Of a DNA stretch of 64,000 bases, positions 1 to 13,611 are shown piece after piece. Below the pieces are notes generated by a model. It was given only the letters and a program-made list of their open reading frames with translations, ran no database searches and had not been told where the DNA came from. Made by a program: the position numbers and the translations under genes. This stretch comes from Dipylidium caninum (taxonomy: Eukaryota; Platyhelminthes; Cestoda; Cyclophyllidea; Dipylidiidae). Positions within the stretch are counted from its first letter, which is position 1, and every line of letters begins with the position of its first letter. The stretch is taken from assembly GCA_017562135.1 (NCBI GenBank), contig QEYB01001179.1, positions 593,001-657,000 on the forward strand, in the 5' to 3' direction.

Positions 1-326
1 TTTCCACTCACAATAAAAGTTATTAGTTAGTACATTTTCAACTTCAACCAAATGGATCCAAAAGGTTAAAACACCTAACTCAGTGACTGAACCTTCTGGA
101 AGACTTTATGCTAAAAACGGTCTCCGATTCACTTACAACAGTCCTGATGGTAAATACTGCAGGATATCGGTTCTTGGATGTGGACAATACAGTTCGTAGA
201 TTTTTGCATTTTGATTGACATAGAAAAGGCATTTTAACAACAGGCCCACAATAAGCTTTCCTTCCCAAATGTTAAGGCAAAAATAATAAAAACCTCTTAA
301 AAGGATTTGATACACGAGCACATTAC
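1..326 (-). other. HUWE1 intron at left window edge
   Basis: AT-rich sequence following a good donor (GTAATG on the minus strand) at 326. No further exon with a convincing acceptor and HUWE1-like reading frame is visible before the window ends. Confidence 0.6.
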
Positions 327-3300
327 CTCATCATCATTGTGGAGTTTAGCAATTTCGAGGCAAGCGCTGAAAAGATTTTCTTTAAGAAACCCACTGCGCT
401 GTCTCGTCGCGTCGTATTCAAGAACCCGATGCAATGTTACAGGCGGCTGTTTGTTGAGAAGAGCACGGATCAGAGTTTTGGTACTTTCCTATTGCGGAGA
501 AAAAGAGGTAATTGCAAAGAAATACATGGAAGAGACTTTATCGGAAGACAATAAACAAACCATTCCAAATGTATCCATAAAATCGGCCTCTGTAAATCCC
601 ATTTCACCGAGGACTTTAACGGAAGAGTCGGAAAGAATAGCCCCTTTAAGGTCTGCTTCCGACCTCTCATCGTCCACTTCCACTATCGCTTCCGCGGTTG
701 AAGGCAACGCTGAGGACAAGTGGGCCTCGCTTTCCCCGACGGTTGAGAAGGAAGACGGGGGAGTCGACGAAGCCGATGGAAAGACGAAAGGCACAACGTT
801 CTTGAAAATGTTCAGAAGATGCTCCACTCCCTTGTTTGTTAAGACCTTCTAGATGAGATTGAGAAAAGAATTCAACTAACAAAAAAGGCGAATGTGGGCA
901 AGAAAAAAGGGAAACGCCAACGCACAATGAAACCAGGCTGGCAGATGTGACAGAGTGGCTCGAGAAGGAGGCGATACAGGTAGTTAGAATATTTGTCCAC
1001 ATCGAACACAAGGGCATCGGGTTCGTTGATGCGCTGAACCTCTGCTCTCAGTGTGGTGATGTCGGTAAGACGGTCCGCGCATGCCAACCATCCTTCGACC
1101 ACTTTCCCGAATGTTTCTGCCAAACAGAAAGGGCAGTAAAGAAATCGAGAGAACACTCGTGTGATAAGCACATATACCTCCGTCCGATTAATCTCAGCAG
1201 GCAGGTCGAAGTCACGAGAAATTGAATACCCTGTGTCGTGAACCCTTCCACGAAGCCGGCCTGCGTGTGTAATGCCAGTTTGGATGATAATATTGAATGG
1301 AGCATCTAATGAAAGGTGCGCTCGCCTCCCCTTAACTCCCAATTGTTCTCGCGATCCCATGACAACGTCCAATCTACCCGCACTCGTTCTCGTTCTCTCT
1401 CTCTCTTAACGCCACAACGCAAAATTGCCTTTTACGTTGCAAATAAAAAGTAGGTGGAGCTCCATGTAATAGCCAAGAAAGGTAATTTAAAATCAGCACC
1501 AAGAATCGCAATAAAACAAGGATTTAGACAGATAGTCAAAATAGCTCGTGTCAATCGCGTCGTTGTGTGTAACTCCTCCAGTAAATAGGACCGACTAACC
1601 TTTATCAGATAGACCTGTCATTGCGTTGACGACGAAGTCATTAAAGGACCTAAAGTATGTAAAATGCAACAGATGTCAGCGAAGGACTCGCATACTGATT
1701 GAAGTGATCGACGTAAGGGCTAGACTACAAAGTAAAGCTTGACTCCAAGAGGAATAGGGGAGAAAAATGAGTGAAAAGTCAAAAAATACAAGTAAATTAA
1801 CGAAAAGCAAACACGGACCAGTCAATGAATGAATTGAGGATACGAGGGGGAGTGTGGATCAGACCGACTGGGGACAGGGGAAGGGAGTGTCTGCGGGTAA
1901 GGACACGTAGACTTAAGGAAAACTACCAAATTGCCTATAGCCAGAAGGTCAACTCACTCAAATAGACAGCCTATGCCACCAATCATGCAAAAGGCTTTCT
2001 GCATGAGCACATTGGGCGTCCGATTGGAGTTGGAATTGCCAAAGAGGAGGAGGTGGGTCAGCTGGAAGTTCGAGTAGCGGAGTGCGTTGACCATCCGTGG
2101 GGGTGGAGAGGTTGGTGGCTGCCACAACAATGTTTCGGTGATGAAGAGGGCGACACGTGCCAAAACAGCCGACCGGACGGGAGTGCTAAGGGCGTCCTGA
2201 GGTGGAAGATTGGAGAACTGCATGATGAGACGGCGTGACGGCGGGGTAAATTGAAGGCAGAAGCGGGTCAGTGTAGTGCACAACTCGTTCACTGAGTTGA
2301 TTATGAAGGAGGCAACGTGGAGGATGTGGTGGGCGTCGCTCGGCGTCTCTTCAATAGCAGAAAAAGTGCGTGGGTGTCGCAAAAGGTATCGATGTAAGGT
2401 CATTTCACGAGAAGACTGTAGTCCGTGTTACTATGCGGCAACTCATGTATCCAAACAAGAAAAGGTTCCTAGTGTGCTACAGGAATGGTTTGGTTCCGAC
2501 GCAATGAAAATCAGCAACGAAAACTTCCGATCGAGACTAGTCCAAATTATGGCATACGCTGCAAAATCACGCTGTAACGGAGATTTTTATTAGGGCAGGT
2601 GAATTGATAAATAACTAACCCGAATTATTTCGAGGCGGCGAGATAATCTTAAAAATGCTGAGAGTTTCCACAAACGGCGGAAAAAGATTTTTTTCCCCCG
2701 GTTCGGAGGAGAATGCGCAGACATCGCCATAACCGCCACGAACACCACACGGATCGCCGCCACTGGTTGTATGGGTGTTAGTTTTGTGGGGGGTCGGAGA
2801 TTTTGCGACAGAGGTTAATTGCTCCTGCTGGTCTCGAATTGAAGAGAGAAGAACGGTCGCCTCCCAGCACATATCCCGGTAGAGTTCTCTAAAATCACAA
2901 AGTCACCTTGAGGCTCCCAAATCTGACTAAACTTAGCCCATTTATGAACCCAGATTTGCATCAGCGCCAACGACAGATTGCAGTTCCGACTTTATTACAT
3001 GCTTTTTCATTTTTAAGAATCGCCTAGCCCCTCACACCCTACCACTTGACGCTGGAATAAAATCCCGAATTCGGTGGCAGAATCGGCAGACTTTTGAGTG
3101 AACTGGCAAAAAAGATGGAGGCAGAAGCGTACAAGGTACGAAGTGGAGAAATTAAGAACGTAGAGTAAGTCTCGTGGAACTGCGCAAAATCGAATGATGG
3201 ACGTAGTAAGTGCAAGCAATGCTCAAGTTAAAAAAAATGCACACAACGCAAAAGTGGCGGCAATAATATTGGCCGAATAGCCTATTGCATGAGTTGGTTT

Positions 3301-6300
3301 CGTGCATCCGTCAGTAGACTCAAGGAATGGAAATGGGAAATAGGTTCCACAAATACACCCTGCATACCTCGCGGTTAAGATCAGGCCACCGAACACCACA
3401 CAACCAGAAACATGAATTAAACAGATTTAGTTCCCGTAAAATTACTGGATTTAGATTCAATCTACGGATGCATTAAATATACACGTGTCAACAACAAGCG
3501 GCGAGTTCTGAGACAAGACTCTTCATAAATAAACAGCGATTAACTAAAATTTCCGCGCAGTGATGCAATGTCAGGTCAATAAGTGACATCCAATTGGATG
3601 GAATAAAAGAGTTCTGACTTATGCATGACCTAACCATCGTTAGACAAGGACACCAAAGCTCCTCTAAGTCCTAAAATGAATACATAACCTTGCCAAAAAT
3701 GACATTTCAATACATCTTCAGAAACATACCCCAAATCACGGAGGAATTCTTTTTCGCTCCAAATATTTCCGAAAATGCCACGCATATCGGGCTTGAGATG
3801 GTTGATAATCTGCACCACCACACAGATGATGGAGGAAATGGAAACAAGCTCGTGGAGAAGCTGAGTGCGACCCGCGTTGAACTCAGCCAGAAGGACAGAC
3901 GTCGTAGTGACATTGTCTGCGAGGGGGAGCTCCGCACGCAGGACTTTCGCCCGGTTGATCGACTTATCCAGAGTCTAAAACGGCAAAGAAACGGCTTCAC
4001 AATGGGTGATATCGGCGCGCCTAATTAACATTCTCTTCTGATTCGTTGAGCACCCCAGTCTACAGGAATCCTGCATGGCGCCAGTAAGCTGGAGACATTT
4101 ACTCTGCACCACACTAGTCCGGCCTCCATTTTTGGAAAAAACACGCCAATACTACCCTTAAGATAATAAATGAATAAGTTAATCGGCGACATGAAGGAGT
4201 CAAAGCAACAAGGTTAATCAAGCCAAAACTAAAAAATCTGAGTGAATACACGACTACTGATAGGCTAACAGCCTCAGATCTCGTAAAGTGCTAGCAGTCG
4301 AACAATTATTTGGCTAATATTCTAGTCGAGAGAGTGCGCCAATGCGAGCAGATGTCTGACCAAAGTAAAGTTATCAAATTCACTTAATGAGATTTCCAAC
4401 GGGATTAACAGCCGACTTAAATCACAGCAGGGAAGTGACCCTTTCAACATTTGCGACAGCAGGTCTCAGTGGTAGACCAAAATGGGAATGGCAGATGAGT
4501 TCACTGGCGAATTGTGAATACGGGATGTGGCATGCGCGGAGGGAAGCCTCAATGCTCCCTGATGGGTGAAATTATTCTCGCAATCGGTGAAAACCAAAAA
4601 GCAGGACTGCAAGAAATTATTGAGTAGTGTCGACCAAAGGATGCCAGGAAGGCGTTTTTTGAAATTCTCGGTAAAGCAAGCGCCAAAAAAGTGCGAACTC
4701 GGACACCGCTGTAATTCCTCTAGGTATGAGTGCCTGGACGAAATCACCTAAATAACATGTCCGACCGTCTGCCAGCGGAACGTTTGACTCAAAAGCCATC
4801 GTGTAACACGAAGTACTGCAGTATCGTATTAAACTGTAAACGCATTAAACGACCCAAATTTCCCAGGCTTTGTCGAAAAAATTACAATACGTCTACTTTA
4901 TAAAAACAACCCATTGAAAGTCATGAACAAGAGTTGAGTGTGGAAATCTTAGAGATAAAATCTCGGTGTTTTCCATGGGTAAAATCTAGACTAAACACCA
5001 CTGGAAACACATTTGAGAACAATGATTTGACTGTAAAGAGTAGATAATGACAGAAAGTGGAGATTCACCTCGAGAATAGGTTGCACAACATCCTCAGCTG
5101 ACATGTAATTGAGTAGCTGGTCCACTGATTTACAGAAGGTGGCACACGAGAAAGAGACGGGGAAGTCGAAGGGTAAACCAGGCATGAGGAGGAGGTCGCA
5201 GAGCACTTGAATACCCGCGCGAGAATGCAGTTGATGTGGTGTGGGGTCATTGAGATGGATGAAGAAGGAGTGCAATCGTTCCATAAACTTGCTCTGCGAG
5301 GGGGGTTTTCGTGAAAAAAGGAAGCAATTTAGTCTACACTCACAAAGAAAACACTTTCAAGGCGATAAATGCTCGAGATGAACAAACACAGTCATTTGAT
5401 TTGTAAAACCTACGAAAAAGTATGGAAAGATATAAAAGCAGTACAATCGCGGAGGAGTATTGAGAAAACTAAAGAAAGTGTAGGTTGAAAGCCTTTCTCC
5501 CCTTAGCCGATGTTAAAATGACACGTCTGTCAAGTGATTTACAGCAAAGACAATAGCGGAGATTGCCCTGATTGTTAGGAGATTGGTTACCGTGAATTTA
5601 AGAAAATATTGTGGGTAAGGGGAATTGATGGTCCCAAGTATCAGATTCTGTTAAGGTTTCTAAAAAGCGAAAGGTGTATAAGTGCATTCAAATACAAGCA
5701 CGCACCACATTGAGAATAAAATCTGATATATTTTGAGAGCCTTCGTCTTCATCCACTTCCATCGGAGTGGCGGCGACGGAGTCAGCATCAACATTAACGG
5801 CGATTGTTGGTGCGAAGGGTCGACTTCTGATTTGTGGACGCTCAGGGGAGGCCGGAGTCCCCAATACAGTGATCGAAAGGGAGGGATTATGATGATTGTC
5901 CACATCACTGCCAGCACCGTCACTTCCTGACATAAGCATATTTACATCCTCAACCTCAGCGTCTAGGTAGGCACCTTCTTCCTCTTCCTCCTCTTCCTCT
6001 TCCTCCTCTTCCTCTACATCATCATCGCCGCCCAACACGTCGTCAACAGCATCGACAGAAATAGTGGAAGGATGGGAGCGTCTTATGGGGAGATGAATAT
6101 CGCTGTTAGGTCGAGACGTTCCGGGCACTAGCGCAGTGGAAGCGTTGGTGTCAGACGCAGTGACGGAGCCCCCACCCATGCCCGGAGAACCGTTATCGAT
6201 GCCGGTAGCAGCAACCAGAGATGCTGGTGTCTTGCCCAATTCGACGATTTTGGTGAAGCACTAGAGAAGCGGCAGATAAAAGGGCCAATCTAACTGCCTT

Positions 6301-9300
6301 ATTTTGCCTTTAAACCGGATGTCTCATCTTAAAATTCTAACTAATAAAGTCCCAAGAAAAACATAAATTCCAAAGACACAAACATTGCAGACGTTATTAT
6401 AATCGTTTGCCCTCAAAGCCAGACTGGGCATCTCATTAAAACCATACTCGAATCAGACAAATTAAACTTAACGCGCTCGCTCGCTCTCTCTCGTTGGTGA
6501 TTATTCACCTGTGAGAAGACTTTTGTTAATAACACAAGTTCGCGGAAAAATCTTAGTCCGGACGAAGGCTATTTGGTAACTCACGCTTTTTCACATAGAG
6601 CACTCGACGCCGTTTGGCGCCTAAAGGATGTGTATGGTATTTCTAATCCGCATGTAGCCCACCCACCATTGCATCGAACGCCTGATCCTCGTGAAACGTT
6701 TCGCTTCCCCCGAGTGTTTGCCTAGGTGAGTGACACAGATTGCTTTGTCGAAGTTTATTTGCCGAGGCAACTAGGACTTTTCTCAATTTTTCCGCACAGG
6801 CGGAAAAGGCAATATACATTCACCGAGTCCCCTTTTTATATAACCTTGCAAAGCTGCCTACACACTGACAAGGCCCAAACGACGCCAATGTTAAAGCGGA
6901 CTCAAGTAAAAGGAAGTGGGCCTCACCTTAACAATGGAGTTGGCTCGCTCGCCGCTACGAATTCGGAGTGCATTAGCATTGAGTTCATTGCAGGAGACAC
7001 TCACTGGCTACCTCGGTGCCCACGAACGACCCGTATCCAGATTTGCGTCGTACGCGGGGGCCAGTAAGATTTGTTTGGTCGGACTGCTCTGACCTACGGC
7101 AGAGGCGGAGATAGTTAGATTGTTGCTGATCTGTGAGAGGAAGTCGCGCACTCGCTTTGCCCGCATCGTTGGAAGGTAATCTGCATTCACCAGGGTCTCC
7201 ACATATTTCTGCAACACACCACTCGAGCACAATGCTGTGCGACCACGCGGGTTCAGCGTCAGGGTGCGGAGAATGGAGGGCAAGTGAACGAGAAAATCAC
7301 GACTCTGCGGGAAGGGGTTCTCCGTTAAGGCCGTCAGTATGTCAGAGGTCACCCCTTTGTCCTCGAATAGATAAACACATGTTGGTAGAAATTTTTTTTC
7401 GGAGGCAACAGCTAGGCATAGCATTAGACGTTTGTCACAGTTGTTCGTCTATAACAAAATGCTTTTTAGACTTGGACCATCATAATGCACGCGCGTCAAA
7501 ACATTGCTAAGGGGGGGGGGCGCCTACGTCCCGCAGCAGGCGCTTGTCTATAAAACTTCCACCGACATGAACACGGAGAAAATCCCGCTGTCTGGGGGTG
7601 AATGCGGTTACCGTCTCGCATACGGACAAGAAAGATGCGGCATGGCGAGAAGGAATTTTAACCAAGTGGAACCCACGCAAACAGTGATAATAAATTGGTG
7701 AAAAGAGAAAGCAACCAAAATAAAGACAAAGCAGAACACAGAAGAAAACAGAGAAAGAGAAGTGTAAGATGAAAAATCCCGATAAACTGCTAAAAGAGAA
7801 GCCTCACACATAAGTAAACCCACTTCATTCCTCAAGGCGTTGGCACCACCCAGGCTCATCTCATGAGAGCGAAAGCCAGATTAAGAATCCCATCAGGGTA
7901 ACGTGACCAGGCAGCGGTGCATTCATTAGAGCAGTGCAAACCACCAGGTGCACTGTTGAAACCGATCAAGTGAAAACGAAATGGTCAAACCATGACGTCG
8001 TGACGATTGAAGTTTACAAGGGGAATTAAAGTGCAACGGGTATGAGAATTTGGATTTGCGTACTTTTATGGGCAGTATGATTCGATGGTTAGTCAAGAAC
8101 AGTCGTATCCGCAGGGTCAGAAGACGGCTTCCTCAAAAAACTGACAAATAAATGAATAAGTCATAACAAAAACTAAGATGGAAGATGGTTATAAGTAACC
8201 GTAGAAAGTGAAAAATGCGAGCAGAAGGGGATTGCTTTAGAGACGAGTGAGTGAGTGCAGACGTGAATGGAGCACCAAAGAGAGAATGAAACGCTTGAAA
8301 GAAACGCTTGCAATAAGTGGAGACACCGATATAGAACATTTCTCCACAAGACGTAAACAAGATAATAGGATTTTAAGTTAATGTGACTGCGAATTTGTCA
8401 GTCTGAAGAATGGGGAAGTGAGGTTGGACAGACGGCCACCTTTTAATAGGACTTTTTATTGTTGGAGAAACGACATTACTAGTCATGTAATAAGAGCTTA
8501 TAAAGTGACAGACAGTGAGATGTAGAAAGAGATGTGAACCCCCAAGAAAAGTAAGTTTCCACGTGCTCTTGCATCTTATAATACATTTACTTGATTGCTG
8601 AGACATTTTAAATGAGGAACATGTGCAAAAAAAACTAAGCCAATGCGATAATGGGCCATAGCTTTATGGCAATTTGAAGAGGTGAGATTCGAGAGGTCAA
8701 CGGTGTCGAACAATAAAGGTCAAACTAAGTCAACATGGAGCCAACAATAACCAGTACACAAAATTACAAATCAACTACATGTTAAAATCCGACAAAGACC
8801 CGCAGATTTTAAAAAAATAACAATACGCAAATACTTGGGTGTCACCTCGACTGGAATAACATTCATCAAGACAACGGGAGTAGAGCAAATTAGGCAAAAG
8901 CATAAAATCCTGTGTGAATATGAAATTCCTGTGAATTCCACATTCAAAGGGGCTTTTGTTGCCTGCAATAACTTGTTTGGAGCCGAGGAGAGGAAAAAGG
9001 GGTTGAGAAGGAGAAAAAGGTTGGATACGTAAAGCCTGTTTCGGAAATGCCGATCATACGTAAGTTGAGATTTAAGCTGAAACTCGTTTCTGAATGAGTT
9101 AAATTAAGCAAAAAGCACAAGCATCGGTTATCAGTAATGAAAATAACGAGGTAATCAAATGAACACAGATAAGTAGACGCGGATATTGATAACTTAAGGG
9201 TGAAAATCCCGCAGACAATAGCATGTGAATGTAGAAAGGACAGCCCTAACTGGATAATTATGCTGAACGTATAATATAAACATGGGATTACGAGAAATCT

Positions 9301-12300
9301 GCGAAGTTTCCGCAGGGCTAATGAAAAGGCCTCGAGGTAAAAAAAAAACTCAGAAGCCAAGTGAATCTGGACGATATAAATGAACCCACAATCCATGAAA
9401 ACGCGGACACGAGGTCCTTGTCGGCAGTCCGCAACCAGAGGGTATTTGAGGACGACCTAGTGGAGGGCAATTCAGCGACCCTACCATAGGTGACACAACC
9501 TTCTCCGATTCAAGTGTAGCGATAATAAAAAGGGAGCTACAGAAAAAGGTTTCAATGGAGAGGTGAACACTGAATTACGAATATAACTGAAATAGATGAC
9601 CTGGTAGAAAAAAGGGACATTTTCATTCCACTAAGGTCGAATGGAGGTAATGAAGGGGGTGTTCATGGCCACGCATTCTCCGCCAAATGAGTCTGGGCCT
9701 GAAAAGATAATCAGGGAAAATGAAAAAAAGGTTTTAACTCACTTGCATATGCGAAATGGTCGAAGGATAAGTGTAAATGTAATTGGTGATGGTCTCCATG
9801 GCGAAGAGCACGAGATGAGGAGCTGCGTGGAAAACGCGGTGACTGTAAATTTTACGCAACACTGTAGGCATTTTTCCGGCCATTGCGGTGCGCAGATGTT
9901 CATACCAGTCGGCCTCAAGACAGAGGCGTTTCAACAGATTCAGCATGGACTTCATGAGACCTGAGCGCTGAGTGTTCAAAACACCCAAAGATAAAGTTTG
10001 GCCGCTGGTAGTTCCCGACTTAGATAACTCCTGAAACGGTAATTTAAAAAGGTTATTAAACATAAAGATCTCTCAGTAGTCTTTAAATCCCGCTCAGTAC
10101 ATGATCGGAAATCTGGGATGTATCAAGGCAGCCACAAACTATCCTTTTTTACGTGTCTCAACATGAAAGCTAAAAGCAGAGAAGCAAGATTCATGGTGTA
10201 AAAGGATAGCCGCAATAATCATAAATTATGGAATCAGATCAGACACTAACTGATCGCCATCTAACAACGAAAAAGTTTTCACTGTATGCCTATGAATGCT
10301 GTGAATCAGAAAGAGCTGAAAACACGAAAGTCCCTCCCCTCACCGTTCTTTAAGATCGATGCCTTTAAGAGATGCAGGGAATGGCCACCCCAAAGCAAAG
10401 CCGACCCAGTAACAATTCAGAGGCATCACAACGGTAATTAAGTATTTGCAATCGAACTTAAGGCCTACAATTTGACCCACTTGTCCGATTCCTCATAGCA
10501 GTTGAGACTGCCTTGGGGATAGCACTATTGGTTTTTATAAATTAGAAATAAAAATTAGATTTCGAAAGCTGTTCGAATTACGTTAAATAATATCTTTCGA
10601 TTCTCAACTACGTCGAGGAATGGTGAAGCCTGAAGGAATATACAAGTAGAAAAGTGATAACGACTGCCAATGGCAGAAAATATCCGCTAGCACAAAGCGA
10701 CAAAGAATTTAAAAATACTCGGCAGATAGATAAGAGAACTACACTTGGGGAAAAATTGAGCCATTAATCGACTAATAGGGAAAGAAGGGGTGGAGAATAG
10801 GTAATAGTAATTATGAGAAGCCGGTCCCCATAAATTCACATGCTAACAATCGCCCTAAACTGTTCTGAGAGCAAATAATGAAGCAGTTAGAAAACTAGTC
10901 CATTTATTCACCATACGGAGAGCTTCTTGCTCACATGAGCAATTAAAACGAGGAGGATGTTACGCTTAGACAGTTTCCAACCTCCATTTCCCACGGACCA
11001 AAGGCGTGCCGTAAAAAGAGACGTGCTCACACGGAACTCTAATACAGATTTGGCAAGAACCCAATCATAAACAGACATACTTATGGCTTGTATGTACAAA
11101 GAACGTTCTAATTAAAAACGGATCCACAATCGAGAGTGAGTTTTTACTCGTTATTGATGCTCTCCTCCATTGATCGTATTCAAAAACCAGACATTCAATC
11201 GGCTCTGCGGTTGTAATAAGAGTTAAAAATGCGTCCAGGTAAATAGTTATGGGGTGTTCTTCGTACTAAAATAAAGTCTAGGCGAATCTATGTGAAAAGT
11301 AATATTGAGGATTGAAAAAACGATCTAATATTCACGTACAACAGGATTTAATTCAATCAGTTACAAAGTTTACAATTCAAGATGCGCTTAACTACAGAGC
11401 TGGTCACCTGCTAAACATAAAAAAACAGATTTGCATTGAAAAGAGGAAAAGAAACATACGGGCGGGGGATTGAGCACCAAATCAGCTTCATATTCCAACC
11501 TGTCGACAAGCCGATCAAGGACAAGTTGACGGTTGGTGGTGATACTGGAGAGAATCTGGTCGGTGACACGTACGGCACGAGTCACATAGCTTAGACAGTC
11601 GTTTCGTGGCACATGCCAGGCTATTAATTGCAGCATTGAATCCAATATACCACTCGAATTCATTGTCCGCAAACTAATGTTGTTCGAACCGCCTTGAGGG
11701 AGGATGAAAGTGTGATTGCTATATGTAGACACAAGTATGGCTGGCATTCAAAGAAATATATTAATGCTTAGACATCTATGAAAGCTAAACTAGATGTTCC
11801 CGAACGCATAGACATATTATTGGCCTCGGCAATACAATATGACGCGAAATTTCGCAATCCCATAAAAAATAAAGTCACATAGGGTTCATTTACAGGAACG
11901 AAATAATGTTAAAAAACTCATAACCACCAATGGTTGAGTAACATCGGTCACTCGTCCGTATGCACAGTCTCGCGGCAATATTGATGCCCTAACCACCTAG
12001 CTACATTTTATTGAACAAAAAATCCCGAAAAAATCCATCCATGGTTAAAATTCCCACACTAGTTCCGTCGCTAAAGATTTTTATTCATGATTTGAAAATT
12101 AGATTTACTCACTGAAATATACCACCGCAGTGAACTCACATCGAGCTATGATCAAAACACAAAATACGAGTAACGTAATACTATTAGTCAGAATCAATGT
12201 GAAATCCTTTACTACAACGAAAGGATTAAGTTAACTAACCTGAACCCATATTTTGTTCAAAAGCTGCTAAATGATAGAGGAACGATAGAAGAGCAATTGT

Positions 12301-13611
12301 ATATTGTTGATTGACGCTGCCGCCGGAGGCATCACAGGTGCCATCCACTAAACCCTGGATCCACCGCCTTATGCGGGTGGGCAGAGCCCCATGAAAATTG
12401 GCCATCCCCGTAGATTCAAGAATGTTCATGAGACTATAAAATACCAAAAAGCATTAGAGTAATGTAAAGCGATTATTTGGTATACAAAAGTAATGTATGT
12501 GACGCACTTGACATGAAGGCGCTGGAGATTGAAGATAGCTGTCAAAGTGCGCAAGGCACAGGCTTTAATTGACATGACTTCGCCGTCAGGAAGCTGAAGG
12601 ACTTCCACCAATTCATCGACCAATCCGAAGTAAAGTAGACGATCATCGAACTCAAAAGTGTAGCCTATCGTCGGTTGATGAGGAACGAATTATACAATAT
12701 TACACCTACAAAGGGTGGAGATAGCCTGCAGTCGAGCTTTGATACATTTCAGACGCTTTTCCGGGTCAGAAAAGTATACGGCGAGACGGATTCGAGCAAA
12801 AAGGGCAGTCTGTTTAGAAGGCGGTACAGAATTAAACTTCAACAACTTTTCCATAACCTCAGAGGGTGAAATAGCACAGTCTTTAAAATCTTCATCGATA
12901 ACAAGTGGCCTTGAGAAATGACTTGCGTGGCCATCCTTTTCAGATACAGGATAGTACTCGTAAGTGACTTTTCCAGCAGTCGGAGGAAACTAAGATGGTC
13001 AAGTAACAAAGAGACCTTACATGTTCAGCTCGACAACAAGATGCCAAATCAAATTGATTTTCAACACCGCCCCATGACTCAGCAATCGACACTAATCGCT
13101 CAAGGATTAAAGACCTGTTAGTTGAGTCTAGGCGGGAGAAATAGTTACTCCGTTTGCTACAATCAATGCGGATGAGACGAGGAAGCAGGTACCTGAAGTT
13201 ATATGAAAGGCCCAGAACAGCTAAAAGAATATCCATGTTTGAGGTTGCGAACAATGCAAGAATATGATTCCAAGATCCATAAAGACAACGATAGATACTA
13301 TGCTCGATGAGGTGACTAGTGAAGTCAAGAACAGTAACAACATCCTTCACGAGATGTTCATTGCCAGGAGCATCAACTTTAAGAGTCCATGCACCGACCT
13401 TTGTTGTCACATCTTCAAGGACGGTATCAAGTCGATCAAGAACATCGGCCCAAAGTCCAAGCTCACACTTGCCGTAGTTCCAAACTTTAATTTTTCTAAG
13501 TTCTTTCAAGAAATCATCATCTGAACACTCAGCCAGACGTTTGGCCAGGAGCATGCATTCGGGCTGGTCGTATCCGCATCTATTAGCAATTTTTTTCCGA
13601 TCGATCTTCAT
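327..13611 (-). CDS. HUWE1: HUWE1-type HECT E3 ubiquitin ligase, N-terminal part (3' end beyond left edge)
   Basis: Giant E3 ubiquitin ligase acting on many nuclear and cytosolic proteins. Start ATG at 13611 (MKIDRKK, like the family's N-terminus) follows a 5'UTR splice acceptor. Predicted exons: 13193-13611, 13021-13156, 12710-12989, 12508-12664, 12240-12433, 11460-11692, 9743-10030, 7012-7361, 6927-6954, 5706-6260, 5069-5293, 3730-3974, 2620-2888, 1958-2348, 926-1116, 561-848, 327-488, about 1,470 residues. Similarity to animal HUWE1 is continuous: FSKRSNY becomes spliced NFSKRSNYF, then LVDELVEVLQ, YVTRAVRVTD, LMKSMLNLLKR, FILNVV, WEATVLLSS and LLWQPP. The armadillo-type DUF908/DUF913 region comes first, then an acidic Glu run (exon 5706-6260). 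A UBA domain with GEMGFTEADF lies in exon 561-848. WWE, BH3-like and HECT parts must lie left of the window. The junction between exons 1958-2348 and 926-1116 is off by one base in phase and is unresolved. All other listed junctions keep frame. Confidence 0.94.
5974..6014 (-). repeat. CTTCCT/CCTCTT repeat encoding a poly-glutamate tract in HUWE1
   Basis: A pyrimidine repeat on the plus strand reads as a run of about 13 consecutive Glu codons on the minus strand inside the HUWE1 exon 5706-6260. HUWE1 proteins carry an acidic Glu/Asp stretch at this place, so this is coding repeat, not noise. It is a likely site of length variation. Confidence 0.85.
13157..13192 (-). other. 36-nt HUWE1 intron, in frame and stop-free
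   Basis: On the minus strand it begins GTACCTGC and ends TTGTAG. Removing it joins NF to SKRSNYF, matching animal HUWE1 exactly. If retained it would add 12 residues without a stop or frame change. Confidence 0.85.

Noticed and set aside
307..852. 181-codon plus-strand ORF
   Set aside because: It is the antisense shadow of two HUWE1 exons (327-488 and 561-848).
4387..4799. Minus-strand and plus-strand ORFs of 60-93 codons inside a HUWE1 intron
   Set aside because: The flanking HUWE1 exons (5069-5293 and 3730-3974) join in phase and align with the family without an insert, so no exon is needed here.
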